A stretch of DNA of 64,000 nucleotides from Erythrobacter sp. Alg231-14 (GCF_900149685.1 NZ_LT702999.1:1612001-1676000); one strand, 5' to 3'. Shown: positions 34,003 to 46,576, numbered from the stretch's first letter. The notes: generated by a model from the sequence alone, not told the origin. Numbers and translations are program-made.

Positions 34003-35568
34003 ATGAAAAATATAGCTTTAGCAGGTGTAGTAGCCGCCGGTTTGATGAACGCAGGGGTCGTACAAGCGGCCGAACGGGAACCATCGCTTTACCTAAAATG
34101 CGATGGTGAGCCGAACAACATGACGGGTGGCGAGCAATTCGCCCGATTTTTGGGGGCAATTACGCTACTGGGGTTATTCGCGCCGTCCCCGGAATCGCCT
34201 GACGCCGAGGCACGTCTTTTCGCCGAAGAAGGGGTGGCCGCCTGTTCGCAATTGATCGACGAAGAGGACGGCGAAGGCAACGTGGTACGCCGCGTGCCAT
34301 TGATCTTGGCTCGCGCATTGCACCAAATCGAAGCGAAGAATTACGAAGCGGCTTTGGCCGATGTTGAACTTGCTCGTGCAGAAGCAACCGCCGGCGAGCT
34401 GGTTGGCAATCCATATTTCGATCGTTCAATGGGCCTGTCGTTCAACAACATTGCGGCCGCTGCGCATTTGCGCATGGGGAACCCAAGTCTCGCACGAGAA
34501 ATCTCGCTCTCAAGAATATCTGAGATGCGGTATTCGTTTGTGCCGGGCCTTTATGCCGATGATTTTGGTCGGTTCCTAAAGGACATGTCGCCCGAAGCGG
34601 AAATTCGCAACCGCACGGCTGGACAGATTATGCCCGCTTTCTTGGTCACCTATGCAAGCAGGCTTGATGAAGTGGAGCGCTTTGCTGATTCCGCTCGTGT
34701 GTCAGAAGCGTTTATCGAAGTGGTGGACTCGATTGGGGAAGGCCCGCGTAGTTCGGTCCCCTATGCGCGTGCCGCCATCGCCCATGCATTGGCCGGAGAT
34801 TGGGAACAAGCGAACACGTGGGGTGATCTGGCGCGGTCCAATATGAACACCCGCATTCAAGAGGGTCAGCCAGAGGAGAACAGTTCGCGGGTCGTCGAAT
34901 TGCTTGACCTGTTTTCGGTTCTGCAACTGGCCAATGACGGTGACCTGACGATCGCACGGCGAACATTTGCCGCGCGATCACAATGGACCGTGCCCAGCTT
35001 TGGGAGTGTCCTCGCAGCGAACCGGCTTTTGCGAGTGGGAGCCGAGGAGGACGAGTTGTTTGGATCGCTCACAATGTCCGCGGATGAGATGTGGCAGGAA
35101 CGCTATGACAATCTGATGGCTGCGGAATTGCAGAGCGACACCGAGAATGATGATCTGTTTGATTTAATCGTTAGCTACGCAAAAGTTGATGAGTTTGAGG
35201 ATCGGGCGAGGCGCACTCATCGGGTTGAGCGCAGTCGCATGATGGCGGACGAAATCGATGAAGATGGCCAATGGTCGATCGTTGCTTCTGGCAACATTCA
35301 ATCCGCATTTGACGCGATTGTGTTGCACGCAGCGCTGCAAGCGCGTCATCAGGAGAAAGACGGCTTTACCATTATGTTGACGACGCCTCAGCCTGGTTAT
35401 GGCGGCCCTGTGACGGTCGGCTTCGCGCGGTTCTTTGATAGGGGGGAACCGGGCGCCAACGCGGTTACGTTCATTCCTGCGGATGAAGTTATAACCGAAT
35501 TGGGCGAAGTCATCCCAACGCGCGACGTTGTGCGTTTGCGTCAACGGGAACGCCGCCGAAATCGCTGA
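34003..35568 (+). CDS. Secreted helical-repeat (TPR-like) protein, unknown function
   Basis: A 521-residue protein with signal peptide MKNIALAGVVAAGLMNAGVV, cleaved near QAA. The body is alanine- and leucine-rich helices with TPR-like spacing (EAKNYEAALADVELARAEAT, SFNNIAAAAHLRMGNPSLAR, ARAAIAHALAGDWEQANTWG), ending in a basic tail RLRQRERRRNR. Likely periplasmic; no specific family was recognised. It is divergent from gltX. Confidence 0.75.
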   Translation: MKNIALAGVVAAGLMNAGVVQAAEREPSLYLKCDGEPNNMTGGEQFARFLGAITLLGLFAPSPESPDAEARLFAEEGVAACSQLIDEEDGEGNVVRRVPLILARALHQIEAKNYEAALADVELARAEATAGELVGNPYFDRSMGLSFNNIAAAAHLRMGNPSLAREISLSRISEMRYSFVPGLYADDFGRFLKDMSPEAEIRNRTAGQIMPAFLVTYASRLDEVERFADSARVSEAFIEVVDSIGEGPRSSVPYARAAIAHALAGDWEQANTWGDLARSNMNTRIQEGQPEENSSRVVELLDLFSVLQLANDGDLTIARRTFAARSQWTVPSFGSVLAANRLLRVGAEEDELFGSLTMSADEMWQERYDNLMAAELQSDTENDDLFDLIVSYAKVDEFEDRARRTHRVERSRMMADEIDEDGQWSIVASGNIQSAFDAIVLHAALQARHQEKDGFTIMLTTPQPGYGGPVTVGFARFFDRGEPGANAVTFIPADEVITELGEVIPTRDVVRLRQRERRRNR

Positions 35569-35589
35569 TCCCGTTCTTGGGCCTCTTCG

Positions 35590-36030
35590 CTACCGTTCGC
35601 GCATTTCGGCAACGACGAGGCCCAAAACAGCATCCCATAGCCGATGTATACGGTCTGGCCGGATCAGCCCTTCAATGGCCCCCTCAAAGCCTGCTCTGTC
35701 GCGATTGACTGCGCTGTCGACCAACGCACCGATCGCTGCCTCATCGTGGCTCAACAAAGCACAACAGAAACGCGACACGTGGATATTCTCCGGCCACGTC
35801 GCGCTTATAGCATGGCCGAGGGCCAGCGACTTCGCTGCGGTTTCGACGCTGCCCAACCGAGATGCCAGTTCGGGCACAGGATCTCTGCGGGCGCGTTCAT
35901 GCAGCGCAATCAATCGCAAGGAATAGATAAACCGTGCAGCGATAGGATGAAGGCCTTCGATACGGCGCGGTTCCGCCAGTTTGGCGATGACGGCTTTCGA
36001 TTGGGCGGTTGCGGAGTGATTTTGGGGCAT
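35590..36030 (-). CDS. Conserved-looking cytoplasmic protein, unknown function
   Basis: A 146-residue protein from ATG 36030 (MPQNHSATAQSKAVIAKL). It is mostly helical with no signal or membrane segment; SLRLIALHERARRDPVPELA and CCALLSHDEAAIGALVDSA are typical stretches. No family was recognised. It lies between the helical-repeat gene (convergent) and the rpoC terminator. Confidence 0.65.
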   Translation of the reverse strand: MPQNHSATAQSKAVIAKLAEPRRIEGLHPIAARFIYSLRLIALHERARRDPVPELASRLGSVETAAKSLALGHAISATWPENIHVSRFCCALLSHDEAAIGALVDSAVNRDRAGFEGAIEGLIRPDRIHRLWDAVLGLVVAEMRER

Positions 36031-36142
36031 AGGGATCCTGTGGTCCGAAAGTGACAACAAAACCTGTATGCCCTTAATGCAAACGCCTCGCAATAGCTAT
36101 TTGGAAGTTATTGGCGAAGCCGACAGCTCCTGAGACAGTACG

Positions 36143-36179
36143 AAAAACCCCGCCGCGACCTATCTGGGTCGCGGCGGGG
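36143..36179 (-). terminator. Rho-independent terminator of rpoBC
   Basis: A 13-bp perfect stem CCCCGCCGCGACC/GGTCGCGGCGGGG has a six-base loop. On the minus strand it is followed by TTTTT, 27 bases after the rpoC stop. Confidence 0.88.
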
Positions 36180-36205
36180 TCTAGAAAGCTAAAAGCGCTT
36201 TGGTT

Positions 36206-39200
36206 TTACTCGGACGGAGCAGCGTCTCCGCCGCCCATTGCGGCCTTCATTGCATCTTCGCTCGACACTGGATCAGCAGCAGGTTCCGGCTCCACTGCAT
36301 TTTCAGCAGCGAGCTTTTCTTGTTGCTTCTTCCATTGTGCCTTCAGTGCGGCGTCACGGCTCGAGGCGGTGACGCGCATCCGGTTCATGCCTGCGCCTGT
36401 ACCGGCAGGGATGAGACGGCCAACGATCACGTTCTCTTTAAGACCGATCAGTGTGTCTTTCTTACCTTCGACAGAAGCCTGAGTAAGAACACGGGTCGTT
36501 TCCTGGAACGATGCGGCAGAGATAAAGCTGCGTGTTTGCAAAGATGCTTTGGTGATGCCCAACAAGATCGGCGTGCCTTGGGCCGGTTGTTTGGACTTCG
36601 TCAGCTTTGCATTCACTTCGAGCATTTCAGCCAGATCGACTTGTTCGCCCGGAAGCAATGTCGTGTCGCCGCCATGGGTGATCTCAACTTTCTGCAGCAT
36701 CTGGCGAACGATCACTTCGATGTGCTTATCGTTGATTTTCACGCCTTGCAGTCGGTACACTTCCTGAATCTCGTTGACGAGATATTCAGCCAGTGCCTCA
36801 ACGCCCATCACTTCAAGGATGTCGTGCGGGTTCGGCGCGCCGGAAATAAGGGTGTCACCCTTCTTCACGAAATCGCCTTCCTGCACGTCGATCACCTTAG
36901 TTTTGGGGATCAAGTATTCGACTGCATCACCTTCCTCGGGAATGATCGCAATTTTGCGTTTCGCTTTATATTCGCGAACGAATTCGATCTTGCCGGAAAT
37001 CTTAGCGATTACCGACATATCCTTTGGCAAGCGGGCTTCGAACAGCTCAGCAACGCGCGGCAAACCACCGGTGATGTCACGCGTCTTGGCAGCTTCGCGC
37101 GATGCGCGAGCGAGGATGTCGCCGGCTTCGACCGTCTGACCGTCTTCCACCGAAAGCGTTGTGCCCGGAGCCAGCATATAACGCTGCGCTTCGGTTTCAT
37201 CCGCATCGGTTTGACCTTCACCCAAGAGAGTCATGCGCGGACGCAGTTCCTCTTTCTTCTTGCGCCCGGTAGCCCGGTTTTCTGTCACAACGCGTTGGGC
37301 AATGCCGGTCGCGTCATCGGTTTGCTCTTCGAGCGTCGTACCTTCGATCAGGTCTTGGTACCGAACGACACCAGATTGTTCGGTGATGATCGGCAAGGTG
37401 AACGGGTCCCATTCGGCGAGACGATCGCCTTCTTTGACCTTCTCACCGTCCTTGAACTTGATGACAGTACCGTAAGGCACTTTGTGCATCTCACGTTCGC
37501 GCCCTTCGGCATCGATCACGGCAATTTCACCATTCCGGGCAAGCGATAGAATGTTGCCCTTCTTGTCGGTGATGGTCGGCATGTCGCGCAATTCGACTTT
37601 ACCGTCCGAGATCGATTCAAGGTGTGATGTTTCGTTGAGCTGGGCCGCACCACCGATGTGGAATGTCCGCATCGTAAGCTGAGTGCCCGGCTCACCGATC
37701 GATTGAGCAGCGATAACGCCAACAGCTTCACCGATGTTTACCGGCGTACCGCGAGCAAGATCACGACCATAGCAAGTGCCGCAGACGCCTTGATCGGCTT
37801 CACAAACCAGCGGCGAACGGATTTTCGCAGACTGAGTTTCAGCCGCTTCGATTTCCACAACCATAGGCTCGTCGATCAAAGTGCCCGCTTTCACGATCAC
37901 TTCGCCGGTCGATGCATTGACGATGTCCTCGGCAACTGTGCGGCCAAGAATACGCTCACCCAAAGATGCGATAACCGAACCACCTTGAACGATGGCGCGC
38001 ATTTCCAACGCGTTTTCAGTCTTACAATCTTCGACCACGATCGTGCAGTCTTGCGACACATCGACCAAACGGCGCGTCAGGTAACCCGAGTTCGCCGTCT
38101 TAAGCGCGGTATCGGCCAGACCTTTACGCGCGCCGTGGGTGGAGTTGAAGTATTCAAGGACGGACAGGCCTTCCTTAAAGTTCGAGATAATCGGTGTTTC
38201 GATGATCTCACCCGATGGTTTGGCCATCAAACCACGCATACCGGCAAGCTGCTTCATCTGCGCGGGGCTACCACGCGCACCGGAGTGGCTCATCATGTAG
38301 ATCGAGTTGATCGGGGCTTCGACGCCGTCTTTGTCGATCGGCGTTGCCTTAATCTCTTCCATCATCGCGTCGGCAACAAGGTCACCACATTTGGACCAAG
38401 CGTCGATCACCTTATTGTATTTTTCTTGTTGGGTGATCAGGCCGTCTTGATATTGCTGTTCATAGTCAGCAACCAAAGCCTTCGTCTCTTCGACCATACC
38501 TTCCTTGGAATCAGGGATGATCATGTCATCCTTACCAAAGGAAATGCCGGCCTTAAACGCGTGGCGGAAGCCAAGGGTCATGATCGCATCGGCGAACAGA
38601 ACCGTGTCTTTTTGGCCGGTGTGACGATACACTTCGTCGATCACGTCGCCCACGTCCTTCTTAGTCAGGAGGCGGTTGATGATGTCGAATGGAACTTTGT
38701 GGTTCTTTGGCAGACATTCGCCCAAAAGCATGCGGCCCGGCGTCGTTTCGAAACGCTTAAGAACGATCTTTCCGTCCTCATCAGCCTGCGGAACGCGGGC
38801 GAGGATTTTGGAGTGGAGCGAAACCGCTTTCGTTTCGAGCGCTTGGTGCACTTCGGCCATATCGCCAAAGCGTGGCAATTTCTCGACCTTAGTGCCGTCT
38901 TCGTTCTCAAGATATTCTGGTGTCTTTTCCTGACGTTCCATCGAAAGGTAATAGATGCCCAGCACCATATCCTGTGAAGGAACGATGATCGGCTTACCAT
39001 TGGCAGGCGACAGGATGTTGTTGGTCGACATCATCAAAACACGCGCTTCAAGCTGCGCTTCGAGCGACAGCGGCACGTGGACCGCCATTTGGTCACCATC
39101 AAAGTCGGCGTTGAACGCAGAACAGACCAGCGGGTGAAGCTGAATCGCTTTACCTTCGATCAAGACAGGCTCAAACGCCTGAATGCCAAGACGGTGAAGC

Positions 39201-40486
39201 GTTGGCGCGCGGTTCAAAAGAACAGGGTGCTCGCGGATCACTTCGTCGAGGATGTCCCAAACTTCCTTGCGCTCTTTCTCAACCCACTTTTTCGCTTGCT
39301 TCAAGGTCATCGAAAGACCTTTTGCGTCGAGACGTGCGTAGATGAACGGTTTGAACAGTTCGAGCGCCATTTTCTTTGGCAGACCGCATTGATGCAGTTT
39401 CAATTCTGGGCCGGTCACGATGACCGAGCGACCCGAATAATCGACACGCTTACCAAGAAGGTTCTGACGGAAGCGGCCTTGCTTACCCTTCAGCATGTCG
39501 GACAAGGATTTCAACGGACGCTTGTTCGCACCGGTGATAACCCGGCCGCGGCGGCCGTTGTCAAACAGAGCATCGACGGCTTCTTGAAGCATACGCTTCT
39601 CGTTCCGAACAATGATGTCCGGCGCGCGCAGTTCGATCAGACGCTTCAAACGGTTGTTCCGGTTGATCACACGGCGATAGAGGTCATTGAGATCTGACGT
39701 CGCGAAACGACCTCCATCCAACGGCACCAACGGGCGCAGCTCAGGTGGGATCACTGGGATCACTTCGAGGATCATCCATTCAGGGCGGTTGCCCGAATCG
39801 ATGAAGCTTTCGACGACCTTCAAACGTTTGATGATCTTCTTCGGTTTCAGCGTTGACTTGGTCGTCGCCAACTCCTCCATCAGATCGTCGCGCTCTTGCT
39901 CCAGATCGAGATCCATCAGCATGACCTTAACCGCCTCAGCGCCGATATCAGCGGAGAAAGCGTCTTCACCGTATTCGTCTTGCGCTTCGAGCAGTTCGTC
40001 TTCGGTCAGCAGTTGGAATTTCTCAAGCGGGGTCAGGCCCGGCTCAATGACAACATAGCTTTCGAAATAGAGGATGCGCTCAAGCTGTTTCAACTGAATG
40101 TCGAGCAGAAGACCGATGCGCGAAGGCAGTGACTTTAGATACCAGATGTGTGCAACAGGTGCAGCCAATTCGATGTGGCCCATGCGCTCACGGCGCACTT
40201 TGGTAACGGTGACTTCAACGCCGCATTTTTCGCAAACGACGCCTTTGTACTTCATCCGCTTGTACTTGCCGCACAGGCATTCGTAGTCCTTTACCGGACC
40301 AAAGATGCGGGCACAGAACAGGCCATCACGCTCAGGCTTGAACGTGCGGTAGTTGATGGTTTCCGGCTTTTTGATCTCGCCGAAAGACCAGCTGCGGATA
40401 CGCTCTGGCGATGCGATCCCAATTTGGATCTGGTCAAAGGTTTCCGGCTTAGCCAGCTGGTTGGTGAATTTGGTCAGTTCGTTCAT
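36206..40486 (-). CDS. rpoC: DNA-directed RNA polymerase subunit beta'
   Basis: A 1426-residue protein. The N-terminal zinc region reads [20 protein letters not shown]. The active site is [16 protein letters not shown], with three Asp residues for Mg2+. The trigger-loop and bridge-helix region and the second zinc cluster ([19 protein letters not shown]) are present. Length fits alphaproteobacteria. It follows rpoB after 75 bases and ends at a strong terminator. Confidence 0.98.
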   Translation of the reverse strand: MNELTKFTNQLAKPETFDQIQIGIASPERIRSWSFGEIKKPETINYRTFKPERDGLFCARIFGPVKDYECLCGKYKRMKYKGVVCEKCGVEVTVTKVRRERMGHIELAAPVAHIWYLKSLPSRIGLLLDIQLKQLERILYFESYVVIEPGLTPLEKFQLLTEDELLEAQDEYGEDAFSADIGAEAVKVMLMDLDLEQERDDLMEELATTKSTLKPKKIIKRLKVVESFIDSGNRPEWMILEVIPVIPPELRPLVPLDGGRFATSDLNDLYRRVINRNNRLKRLIELRAPDIIVRNEKRMLQEAVDALFDNGRRGRVITGANKRPLKSLSDMLKGKQGRFRQNLLGKRVDYSGRSVIVTGPELKLHQCGLPKKMALELFKPFIYARLDAKGLSMTLKQAKKWVEKERKEVWDILDEVIREHPVLLNRAPTLHRLGIQAFEPVLIEGKAIQLHPLVCSAFNADFDGDQMAVHVPLSLEAQLEARVLMMSTNNILSPANGKPIIVPSQDMVLGIYYLSMERQEKTPEYLENEDGTKVEKLPRFGDMAEVHQALETKAVSLHSKILARVPQADEDGKIVLKRFETTPGRMLLGECLPKNHKVPFDIINRLLTKKDVGDVIDEVYRHTGQKDTVLFADAIMTLGFRHAFKAGISFGKDDMIIPDSKEGMVEETKALVADYEQQYQDGLITQQEKYNKVIDAWSKCGDLVADAMMEEIKATPIDKDGVEAPINSIYMMSHSGARGSPAQMKQLAGMRGLMAKPSGEIIETPIISNFKEGLSVLEYFNSTHGARKGLADTALKTANSGYLTRRLVDVSQDCTIVVEDCKTENALEMRAIVQGGSVIASLGERILGRTVAEDIVNASTGEVIVKAGTLIDEPMVVEIEAAETQSAKIRSPLVCEADQGVCGTCYGRDLARGTPVNIGEAVGVIAAQSIGEPGTQLTMRTFHIGGAAQLNETSHLESISDGKVELRDMPTITDKKGNILSLARNGEIAVIDAEGREREMHKVPYGTVIKFKDGEKVKEGDRLAEWDPFTLPIITEQSGVVRYQDLIEGTTLEEQTDDATGIAQRVVTENRATGRKKKEELRPRMTLLGEGQTDADETEAQRYMLAPGTTLSVEDGQTVEAGDILARASREAAKTRDITGGLPRVAELFEARLPKDMSVIAKISGKIEFVREYKAKRKIAIIPEEGDAVEYLIPKTKVIDVQEGDFVKKGDTLISGAPNPHDILEVMGVEALAEYLVNEIQEVYRLQGVKINDKHIEVIVRQMLQKVEITHGGDTTLLPGEQVDLAEMLEVNAKLTKSKQPAQGTPILLGITKASLQTRSFISAASFQETTRVLTQASVEGKKDTLIGLKENVIVGRLIPAGTGAGMNRMRVTASSRDAALKAQWKKQQEKLAAENAVEPEPAADPVSSEDAMKAAMGGGDAAPSE

Positions 40487-40561
40487 GACTTAGTTCCCTT
40501 TAGGGGATGAATTTCCAAAGAGCGGGAAGAGAGGGGCGCCGCCGTCGCGGCGCCCGCTCAC

Positions 40562-43500
40562 CTATTCCGCCGCAATCGCGCCAAAGCCGTCATCGTCTTC
40601 TTCGCCATCCGACAAAGACTTGAGTTCGACGTTCATGCCCAGCGAGCGCATTTCCTTCACGAGAACGTTGAAGCTCTCTGGAATGCCTGCCTCGAAGGTG
40701 TCGTCACCTTTAACGATGGCTTCGTAGACCTTGGTCCGTCCGACAACGTCATCCGATTTCACGGTGAGCATTTCTTGCAAGGTGTAAGCGGCGCCGTAGG
40801 CTTGCAGCGCCCAGACCTCCATCTCACCAAAGCGCTGTCCGCCGAACTGCGCTTTACCACCCAGCGGCTGCTGCGTGACGAGCGAGTATGGACCGATCGA
40901 ACGGGCGTGGATCTTATCGTCAACCAAGTGGTGCAGTTTGAGCATGTAGATAATGCCCACGGTCACCTTACGGTCAAACGCATCGCCAGTGCGGCCATCG
41001 TACAATGTCGATTGGCCAGAGCTGTCGATACCGGCCTTCACGAGCATATCCGACACGTCGGGCTCACGCGCGCCATCAAACACTGGCGTACCCATTGGAA
41101 CACCTGCGGCGAGGTTTTGCGCAAGATCAACGATCCCGGCGGTTGAGCGGCTTTCGAGGTCTTCGAAATATTGCTCACCGTAAACGTCCTTCAGACGATC
41201 AACGACCGCTTCGGGAGGTTTCGCATCTGCGTAGTCTTCGGCGGCGTTTGGATTGTCGCGTTTCCACTCTTCGAGCTTATCCGCGATATCCATGCCCAGC
41301 CCACGTGCGGCAAAGCCGAGATGGGTTTCAAAAATCTGACCCACGTTCATCCGCGAAGGCACGCCCAGCGGGTTCAATACGAGGTCAACCGCCGTACCAT
41401 CTTCGAGGAATGGCATGTCTTCGACCGGCAAGATGCGTGAAATCACACCTTTGTTACCGTGACGGCCAGCCATCTTATCGCCCGGCTGCAGCTTACGCTT
41501 CACCGCGACAAAGACTTTGACCATCTTAAGAACACCAGGCGCGAGTTCATCACCGCGCTCAAGCTTCTCTTTCCGATCTTCGAATTTGGCATCGATCATG
41601 CCGGCGCTCTCGTCATACTGTGACTTGATCGCTTCGAGCTGCGCCTGACGATTGTCGTCGGCGACCGCGAATTTAAACCATTCGTGGCGCTCGACTTCAC
41701 TCAGGATTTCAGCGGTGATTTCAGCACCCTTCTTCAATCCCTTTGGAGCGGCAGAAGCGGTTTGGCCCAGCAACATGTCACGCAGACGGTTGTACGTCGC
41801 CCGGTTGAGAATGTTGCGTTCGTCGGCGCTGTCCTTGCGGAGGCGTTCGATTTCCTCGTTCTGAATCGCACGGGTACGATCATCGATCTCAATACCGTGG
41901 CGGTTGAACACACGGACTTCGACGATAGTACCAGCAACACCCGGTGGCAGACGCAGCGACGTATCGCGAACATCCGATGCTTTCTCACCAAAGATAGCGC
42001 GCAGAAGCTTTTCTTCTGGCGTCATCGGGCTTTCACCCTTTGGCGTGATCTTACCGACGAGAATATCACCCGGATGCACTTCGGCACCGATATAGACGAT
42101 ACCCGCCTCATCGAGATTGCGGAGCGCTTCTTCACCGACATTAGGAATGTCGCGCGTGATGTCCTCAGGACCAAGCTTGGTATCACGGGCCATCACTTCG
42201 AATTCATCAATGTGAATCGAGGTGAAGACATCGTCTTTCACGATACGCTCGGAAATGAGGATACTATCCTCATAGTTGTAACCGTTCCACGGCATAAACG
42301 CGACGAGGCTGTTTTTGCCCAGCGCCAATTCACCCAGATCAGTCGAAGGACCATCGGCAATAATATCGCCGGGCTCAATCGTCTCACCAACTTTCACCAG
42401 CGGACGCTGGTTGATGCAGGTGTTCTGGTTGGAACGTTGGAATTTCTGAAGCGTGTAAATGTCGACGCCGGATTGACCCGCTTCGACATCACCTTGCGCA
42501 CGGATAACGATACGGGTCGCGTCGACCTGATCGACGATACCGCCACGCTTGGCCGCAATCGCAGCGCCTGAATCGCGCGCCACGGTTTCTTCCATGCCTG
42601 TCCCGACCCACGGTGCCTCTGCTTTCACAAGCGGCACAGCCTGACGTTGCATGTTCGATCCCATCAATGCGCGGTTGGCGTCATCGTTTTCCAAGAACGG
42701 GATGAGCGACGCAGCAACCGAAACAAGCTGTTTCGGAGAAACATCCATCAAAGTGACCTGCTCACTAGGAGCCATCAAGTTGTCGCCAGCCTGACGGGCA
42801 GAGATCAACTCTTCAACAAAAGTGCCGTCATCGTTCAGCTCAGCCGAAGCCTGCGCCACGGTGTGCTTTTGCTCTTCCATCGCAGAAAGGTATTTCACGT
42901 CGCCGGTGACATGATTGTCTTTCACCGTGCGATATGGCGTTTCGATGAAACCGTATTTGTTCACCCGACTGAACGATGCCAGCGAGTTGATCAGGCCGAT
43001 GTTCGGACCCTCAGGCGTCTCAATCGGGCAGATACGACCATAGTGGGTTGGGTGAACGTCGCGGACTTCAAAGCCAGCGCGTTCACGCGTCAGACCACCT
43101 GGGCCAAGCGCCGAAACGCGGCGCTTATGCGTCACTTCGGAAAGCGGGTTGGTTTGGTCCATGAACTGCGAAAGCTGTGATGAGCCAAAGAATTCACGCA
43201 CCGCAGCAACCGCAGGCTTAGCGTTGATCAGATCGTTCGGCATGACGGTCGAAACGTCGACGCTCGACATACGCTCTTTAACGGCGCGCTCCATGCGGAG
43301 CAGACCGACGCGGTATTGGTTCTCAAGCAATTCACCAACGGAACGGACGCGGCGATTGCCGAGGTTGTCGATATCGTCAACCTCGCCTTTGCCGTCTTTC
43401 AAGCCGACGAGTTCCTTGACCACAGCAAGGATGTCTTCCTTGCGCAATGTGGTCACGGTGTCTTCCGCATCCAATTCAAGACGCATATTCAATTTAACGC

Positions 43501-44761
43501 GGCCAACCGCGGAAAGGTCGTAGCGTTCTCCATCGAAGAACAGGCCTTCGAACAAAGCGTCTGCAGTTTCCTTGGTGGGCGGTTCGCCCGGACGCATAAC
43601 CTTGTAAATCGCCTCTAGGCCTTCATCACGGTTTTCGGCCTTGTCGACCTTCAACGTGTTGCGGATCCAAGGACCGGTGTTGATTTCATCGATGTCGAGC
43701 AAATCAAGCTTGTCGATACCAGCATTGTCGAAGGTTTCGACATGCTCGAGAGTGATCTCGTCGCCCGCTTCGATATAGATGCGGCCAGTGCTTTCATCGA
43801 TTAGGTCATACGCAGCATAGCGGCTCACGACCTCTTCGGTTGGAAGCAGTAGATCGGTCAGACCATCCTTCGCAGCCTTGTTAGCGGCGCGCGGGCTGAT
43901 CTTCTGACCAGCGGCGAAAATTTCCTCACCAGTCTTCGCGTCTACCAAAGCGAATGCTGGCTTTTGACCACGCCATTGTTCTGCGACGAATGGGATTTTC
44001 CAGCCGTCCTTGGCACGCTCCCACGTCATCGTGTCGTAGAAGTGATGCAGGATGCCTTCGCTATCGAGACCCAACGCGTAAAGAAGCGCCGTGACCGGCA
44101 ATTTACGCTTTCGGTCGATGCGGACGTTCACGATGTCTTTGGCGTCGAATTCAAAGTCGAGCCAGCTGCCGCGATATGGAATGACGCGAGCGGCGAACAA
44201 GAGTTTGCCCGACGAGTGTGTCTTGCCACGATCGTGATCGAACAAAACGCCCGGTGAACGGTGCATCTGCGATACGATCACACGCTCTGTACCGTTGATG
44301 ATGAACGTGCCGTTCTCTGTCATGAGCGGCATATCGCCCATGTAAACGTCTTGCTCTTTGATATCGAGAACCGAGCGCGTTTCGGTTTCCTGATCAACTT
44401 CGAACACAATCAAGCGCAGCGTCACCTTCATTGGGGCTGCGTATGTGATGCCGCGTTGGCGGCATTCCGTTGTATCGTATTTTGGCTCTTCGAGTTCGTA
44501 GTGAACGAAATCGAGTTCGGCGGTGCCGGCAAAATCGCGGATCGGGAAAACGCTGCGCAGCGTTTTTTCCAGACCAGAGACATAGCCGCTCTCTTTATCA
44601 GAGCGCAGGAATTGTTCGTAGCTCTCGCGCTGAACCTCGATCAGGTTCGGCATTTGGACGACTTCGTGGATGTCGCCGAAAATTTTGCGGATACGCTTCT
44701 TCGCGGTGCCCTGTGCCTTGCGGCTGCGGACCTTACGCTTCGTAGGAGCCTGAGTTGCCAT
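40562..44761 (-). CDS. rpoB: DNA-directed RNA polymerase subunit beta
   Basis: A 1399-residue protein. The rifampicin region [20 protein letters not shown] then [14 protein letters not shown] has the usual wild-type residues at the main resistance positions, with Thr where E. coli has Asn518. The C-terminus includes the [20 protein letters not shown] motif. rplL does not precede it here: rplJL lies 3.5 kb away on the other strand, so rpoB must have its own promoter. Confidence 0.98.
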   Translation of the reverse strand: MATQAPTKRKVRSRKAQGTAKKRIRKIFGDIHEVVQMPNLIEVQRESYEQFLRSDKESGYVSGLEKTLRSVFPIRDFAGTAELDFVHYELEEPKYDTTECRQRGITYAAPMKVTLRLIVFEVDQETETRSVLDIKEQDVYMGDMPLMTENGTFIINGTERVIVSQMHRSPGVLFDHDRGKTHSSGKLLFAARVIPYRGSWLDFEFDAKDIVNVRIDRKRKLPVTALLYALGLDSEGILHHFYDTMTWERAKDGWKIPFVAEQWRGQKPAFALVDAKTGEEIFAAGQKISPRAANKAAKDGLTDLLLPTEEVVSRYAAYDLIDESTGRIYIEAGDEITLEHVETFDNAGIDKLDLLDIDEINTGPWIRNTLKVDKAENRDEGLEAIYKVMRPGEPPTKETADALFEGLFFDGERYDLSAVGRVKLNMRLELDAEDTVTTLRKEDILAVVKELVGLKDGKGEVDDIDNLGNRRVRSVGELLENQYRVGLLRMERAVKERMSSVDVSTVMPNDLINAKPAVAAVREFFGSSQLSQFMDQTNPLSEVTHKRRVSALGPGGLTRERAGFEVRDVHPTHYGRICPIETPEGPNIGLINSLASFSRVNKYGFIETPYRTVKDNHVTGDVKYLSAMEEQKHTVAQASAELNDDGTFVEELISARQAGDNLMAPSEQVTLMDVSPKQLVSVAASLIPFLENDDANRALMGSNMQRQAVPLVKAEAPWVGTGMEETVARDSGAAIAAKRGGIVDQVDATRIVIRAQGDVEAGQSGVDIYTLQKFQRSNQNTCINQRPLVKVGETIEPGDIIADGPSTDLGELALGKNSLVAFMPWNGYNYEDSILISERIVKDDVFTSIHIDEFEVMARDTKLGPEDITRDIPNVGEEALRNLDEAGIVYIGAEVHPGDILVGKITPKGESPMTPEEKLLRAIFGEKASDVRDTSLRLPPGVAGTIVEVRVFNRHGIEIDDRTRAIQNEEIERLRKDSADERNILNRATYNRLRDMLLGQTASAAPKGLKKGAEITAEILSEVERHEWFKFAVADDNRQAQLEAIKSQYDESAGMIDAKFEDRKEKLERGDELAPGVLKMVKVFVAVKRKLQPGDKMAGRHGNKGVISRILPVEDMPFLEDGTAVDLVLNPLGVPSRMNVGQIFETHLGFAARGLGMDIADKLEEWKRDNPNAAEDYADAKPPEAVVDRLKDVYGEQYFEDLESRSTAGIVDLAQNLAAGVPMGTPVFDGAREPDVSDMLVKAGIDSSGQSTLYDGRTGDAFDRKVTVGIIYMLKLHHLVDDKIHARSIGPYSLVTQQPLGGKAQFGGQRFGEMEVWALQAYGAAYTLQEMLTVKSDDVVGRTKVYEAIVKGDDTFEAGIPESFNVLVKEMRSLGMNVELKSLSDGEEDDDGFGAIAAE

Positions 44762-45177
44762 GGAAGAGATATGCCTCTTTATTGGTGTGCGCCCGGGGAG
44801 AATCCCGTTTGCCGATTAATCAATGTTCGTCACGCGAGACCGAACCCATATCCGACGCAAAAGCGCCGCAAACCCAGGCACACCCAATCGGGCATGCCTT
44901 AGCTGCAGCGTGTTTCAGTCGCGAATATGGCAAAGCGCCGCTTCCATTCTTGGCCTGATTCCCGCGCATGAATCAGTCCGGCTCGAAGCTAGCTTGTGAG
45001 GGCCATGTAGGAATTCACCTGCGCGCTGTCAAACCCATTACGCCGTGCACTTGACACTGTTCTTGTGTCTGGCGGTTTGATGGCAAGGGCCATGAAAGCG
45101 GTGAGGCCAAATTGACGGGATATCAGGACAGGGGTAACCGGTTCTCAATTCAGCGACACATTGCACACGGGCCAGCC
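44762..45177. promoter_or_regulatory. Upstream region of rpoB with opposed TTGACA boxes
   Basis: This 416-bp gap has no convincing gene. TTGACA occurs on the minus strand at 45032-45027, with a poor -10-like TACATG 17 bases on, facing rpoB. Another TTGACA lies on the plus strand at 45051-45056, facing the methyltransferase gene. An rpoB promoter must be here because the usual upstream operon is absent. The exact start is not determined. Confidence 0.4.
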
Positions 45178-46203
45178 ATGAAATCGATGTTTGATGATCC
45201 TCAAGAGCTTTTTGCCTTCTGCTCGGTCCTGCGCGACAACGGCAATGGCGGGCAAGCGATCGCCCTTGCGAAACAGGCCCTGTCCGAACAACCGCACAAC
45301 CCAGAAATGATAGCGGTTGCGCGCATGTTCTTGTCGCACAAAGTGCATACATACCACCGTTTGATGTTGGCCGATCAACCTCGCAATGATGCCTATCTTG
45401 CGATGATCAATCGACATGCAAAGGGTCGGCGGATCTTAGACATCGGCACAGGCACCGGTTTGTTGGCGATGATGGCGGTGCGCGCCGGCGCTGAGCATGT
45501 CTACGCATGTGAAGTGAACGCGAACAAAGCCGATTTGGCGCGTGACATTGTTGCCCATAACGGGATGTCAGACGCGATCACTGTTTTGAACGCCTACTCG
45601 CTTGATCTTGATAAGGATCAAGATTTGGATGGCGGTGTCGATTGCGTCCTTTCGGAATTGTACACGGCCAACATCATCGGTGAATCCCTTTTGCAATCGA
45701 TGGCCCATGCTCAACGGGAACTTACCCTACCCGGAGCCATCTTTTTGCCTCCAAAAGTATCGGTCATGGGGGCGTTGGCCGATTGCAATCTGAGCGATCC
45801 AATCGGGGATGTATCCGGGTTTGATCTGTCATTGCTCGAACGCCAACTCAATTATCACGCCCTAATCGATCCGATCGACGCGATCCGGTATCAACGCGGA
45901 CCCAGTGCAACTTTGTGCGATATCGAAACACTGCCCGATACGCCGATCGTTATGCGAGACCGCACAGTAACCTCCCTCACATCGCAAGGAGGAAGAGTCA
46001 GCGGCGTGTTGTATTGGATGAAAATCGAGCTCGATACCGATATCCATTACGAAAATTGCCCCGGCGCGGATAAGCGCCACCATTGGTCGGTTCGGTTTGA
46101 ACCGTTCGCCGAGCCTCGTGACACGAAACCGGGCGATATTGTGCGAGTCGGTTGTGCGCACAATTCCAACGAAATCCTGATCTGGGATGACAGTGCGGCC
46201 TGA
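45178..46203 (+). CDS. Protein arginine methyltransferase-like SAM enzyme
   Basis: A 341-residue protein from ATG 45178; an upstream TTG at 45112 is less likely. After a helical N-terminus it has SAM motif I RRILDIGTGTGLLAMMAVRA, ending AGAEHVYACEVN, then VLSELYTANIIGESLL, which matches the double-E loop of PRMTs (closest to the PRMT7 type), and a C-terminal beta barrel. It may methylate arginine in a protein. Bacterial substrates are largely unknown. Confidence 0.82.
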   Translation: MKSMFDDPQELFAFCSVLRDNGNGGQAIALAKQALSEQPHNPEMIAVARMFLSHKVHTYHRLMLADQPRNDAYLAMINRHAKGRRILDIGTGTGLLAMMAVRAGAEHVYACEVNANKADLARDIVAHNGMSDAITVLNAYSLDLDKDQDLDGGVDCVLSELYTANIIGESLLQSMAHAQRELTLPGAIFLPPKVSVMGALADCNLSDPIGDVSGFDLSLLERQLNYHALIDPIDAIRYQRGPSATLCDIETLPDTPIVMRDRTVTSLTSQGGRVSGVLYWMKIELDTDIHYENCPGADKRHHWSVRFEPFAEPRDTKPGDIVRVGCAHNSNEILIWDDSAA

Positions 46204-46330
46204 TTGGCCGGAGATCGATCAGAAAAATTTCACAATGTGTTTGGACTCAATTCTTACATGTTTTGAGATGGTTAAGCGCGCTCAATACCTGTGAAACGAT
46301 ATGTGAGTTATTGTTTTTCGATATTATTGT

Positions 46331-46359
46331 TTGACAATAAATCAAGCAATCCCTAGCTA
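46331..46359 (+). promoter_or_regulatory. Candidate promoter of the 46401 gene and following operon
   Basis: TTGACA at 46331-46336 is followed after 17 bases by TAGCTA at 46354-46359, in AT-rich DNA. The -35 is perfect, the -10 weak. It lies 41 bases before the first start codon. Confidence 0.4.
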
Positions 46360-46400
46360 GAGATTATCGAAATTCAATAAACCCCTTCAAGGAAAACAAT

Positions 46401-46541
46401 ATGACACGCACCACCACAAACTCACTCGCCGCCATCGCAGCTGTCTTTCTCGCGATCACTTCGATCGGAAGCATTGTGACCGTCCCGTCTGCATCGGCTC
46501 AAACCGCACAATCCGCCGCCGCCATGATTGAATTGGCCTAA
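46401..46541 (+). CDS. 46-residue secreted peptide, unknown function
   Basis: ATG 46401, seven bases after AAGGA, encodes MTRTTTNSLAAIAAVFLAIT then a stretch ending VPSASA-QTAQSAAAMIELA. This is a clear Sec signal peptide with an Ala-x-Ala site, leaving a mature peptide of about 13 residues. It is the first gene before the DUF2975 operon, with a candidate promoter upstream. No homologue was recognised. Confidence 0.6.
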   Translation: MTRTTTNSLAAIAAVFLAITSIGSIVTVPSASAQTAQSAAAMIELA

Positions 46542-46576
46542 TTTTCAAACCCACTTCTTAGCAAAGGGGCAAACCT

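Noticed and set aside
36200..38977. Long plus-strand frames (449 and 439 codons) opposite rpoC
   Set aside because: Antisense shadows caused by rpoC codon bias; no domain or ribosome site.
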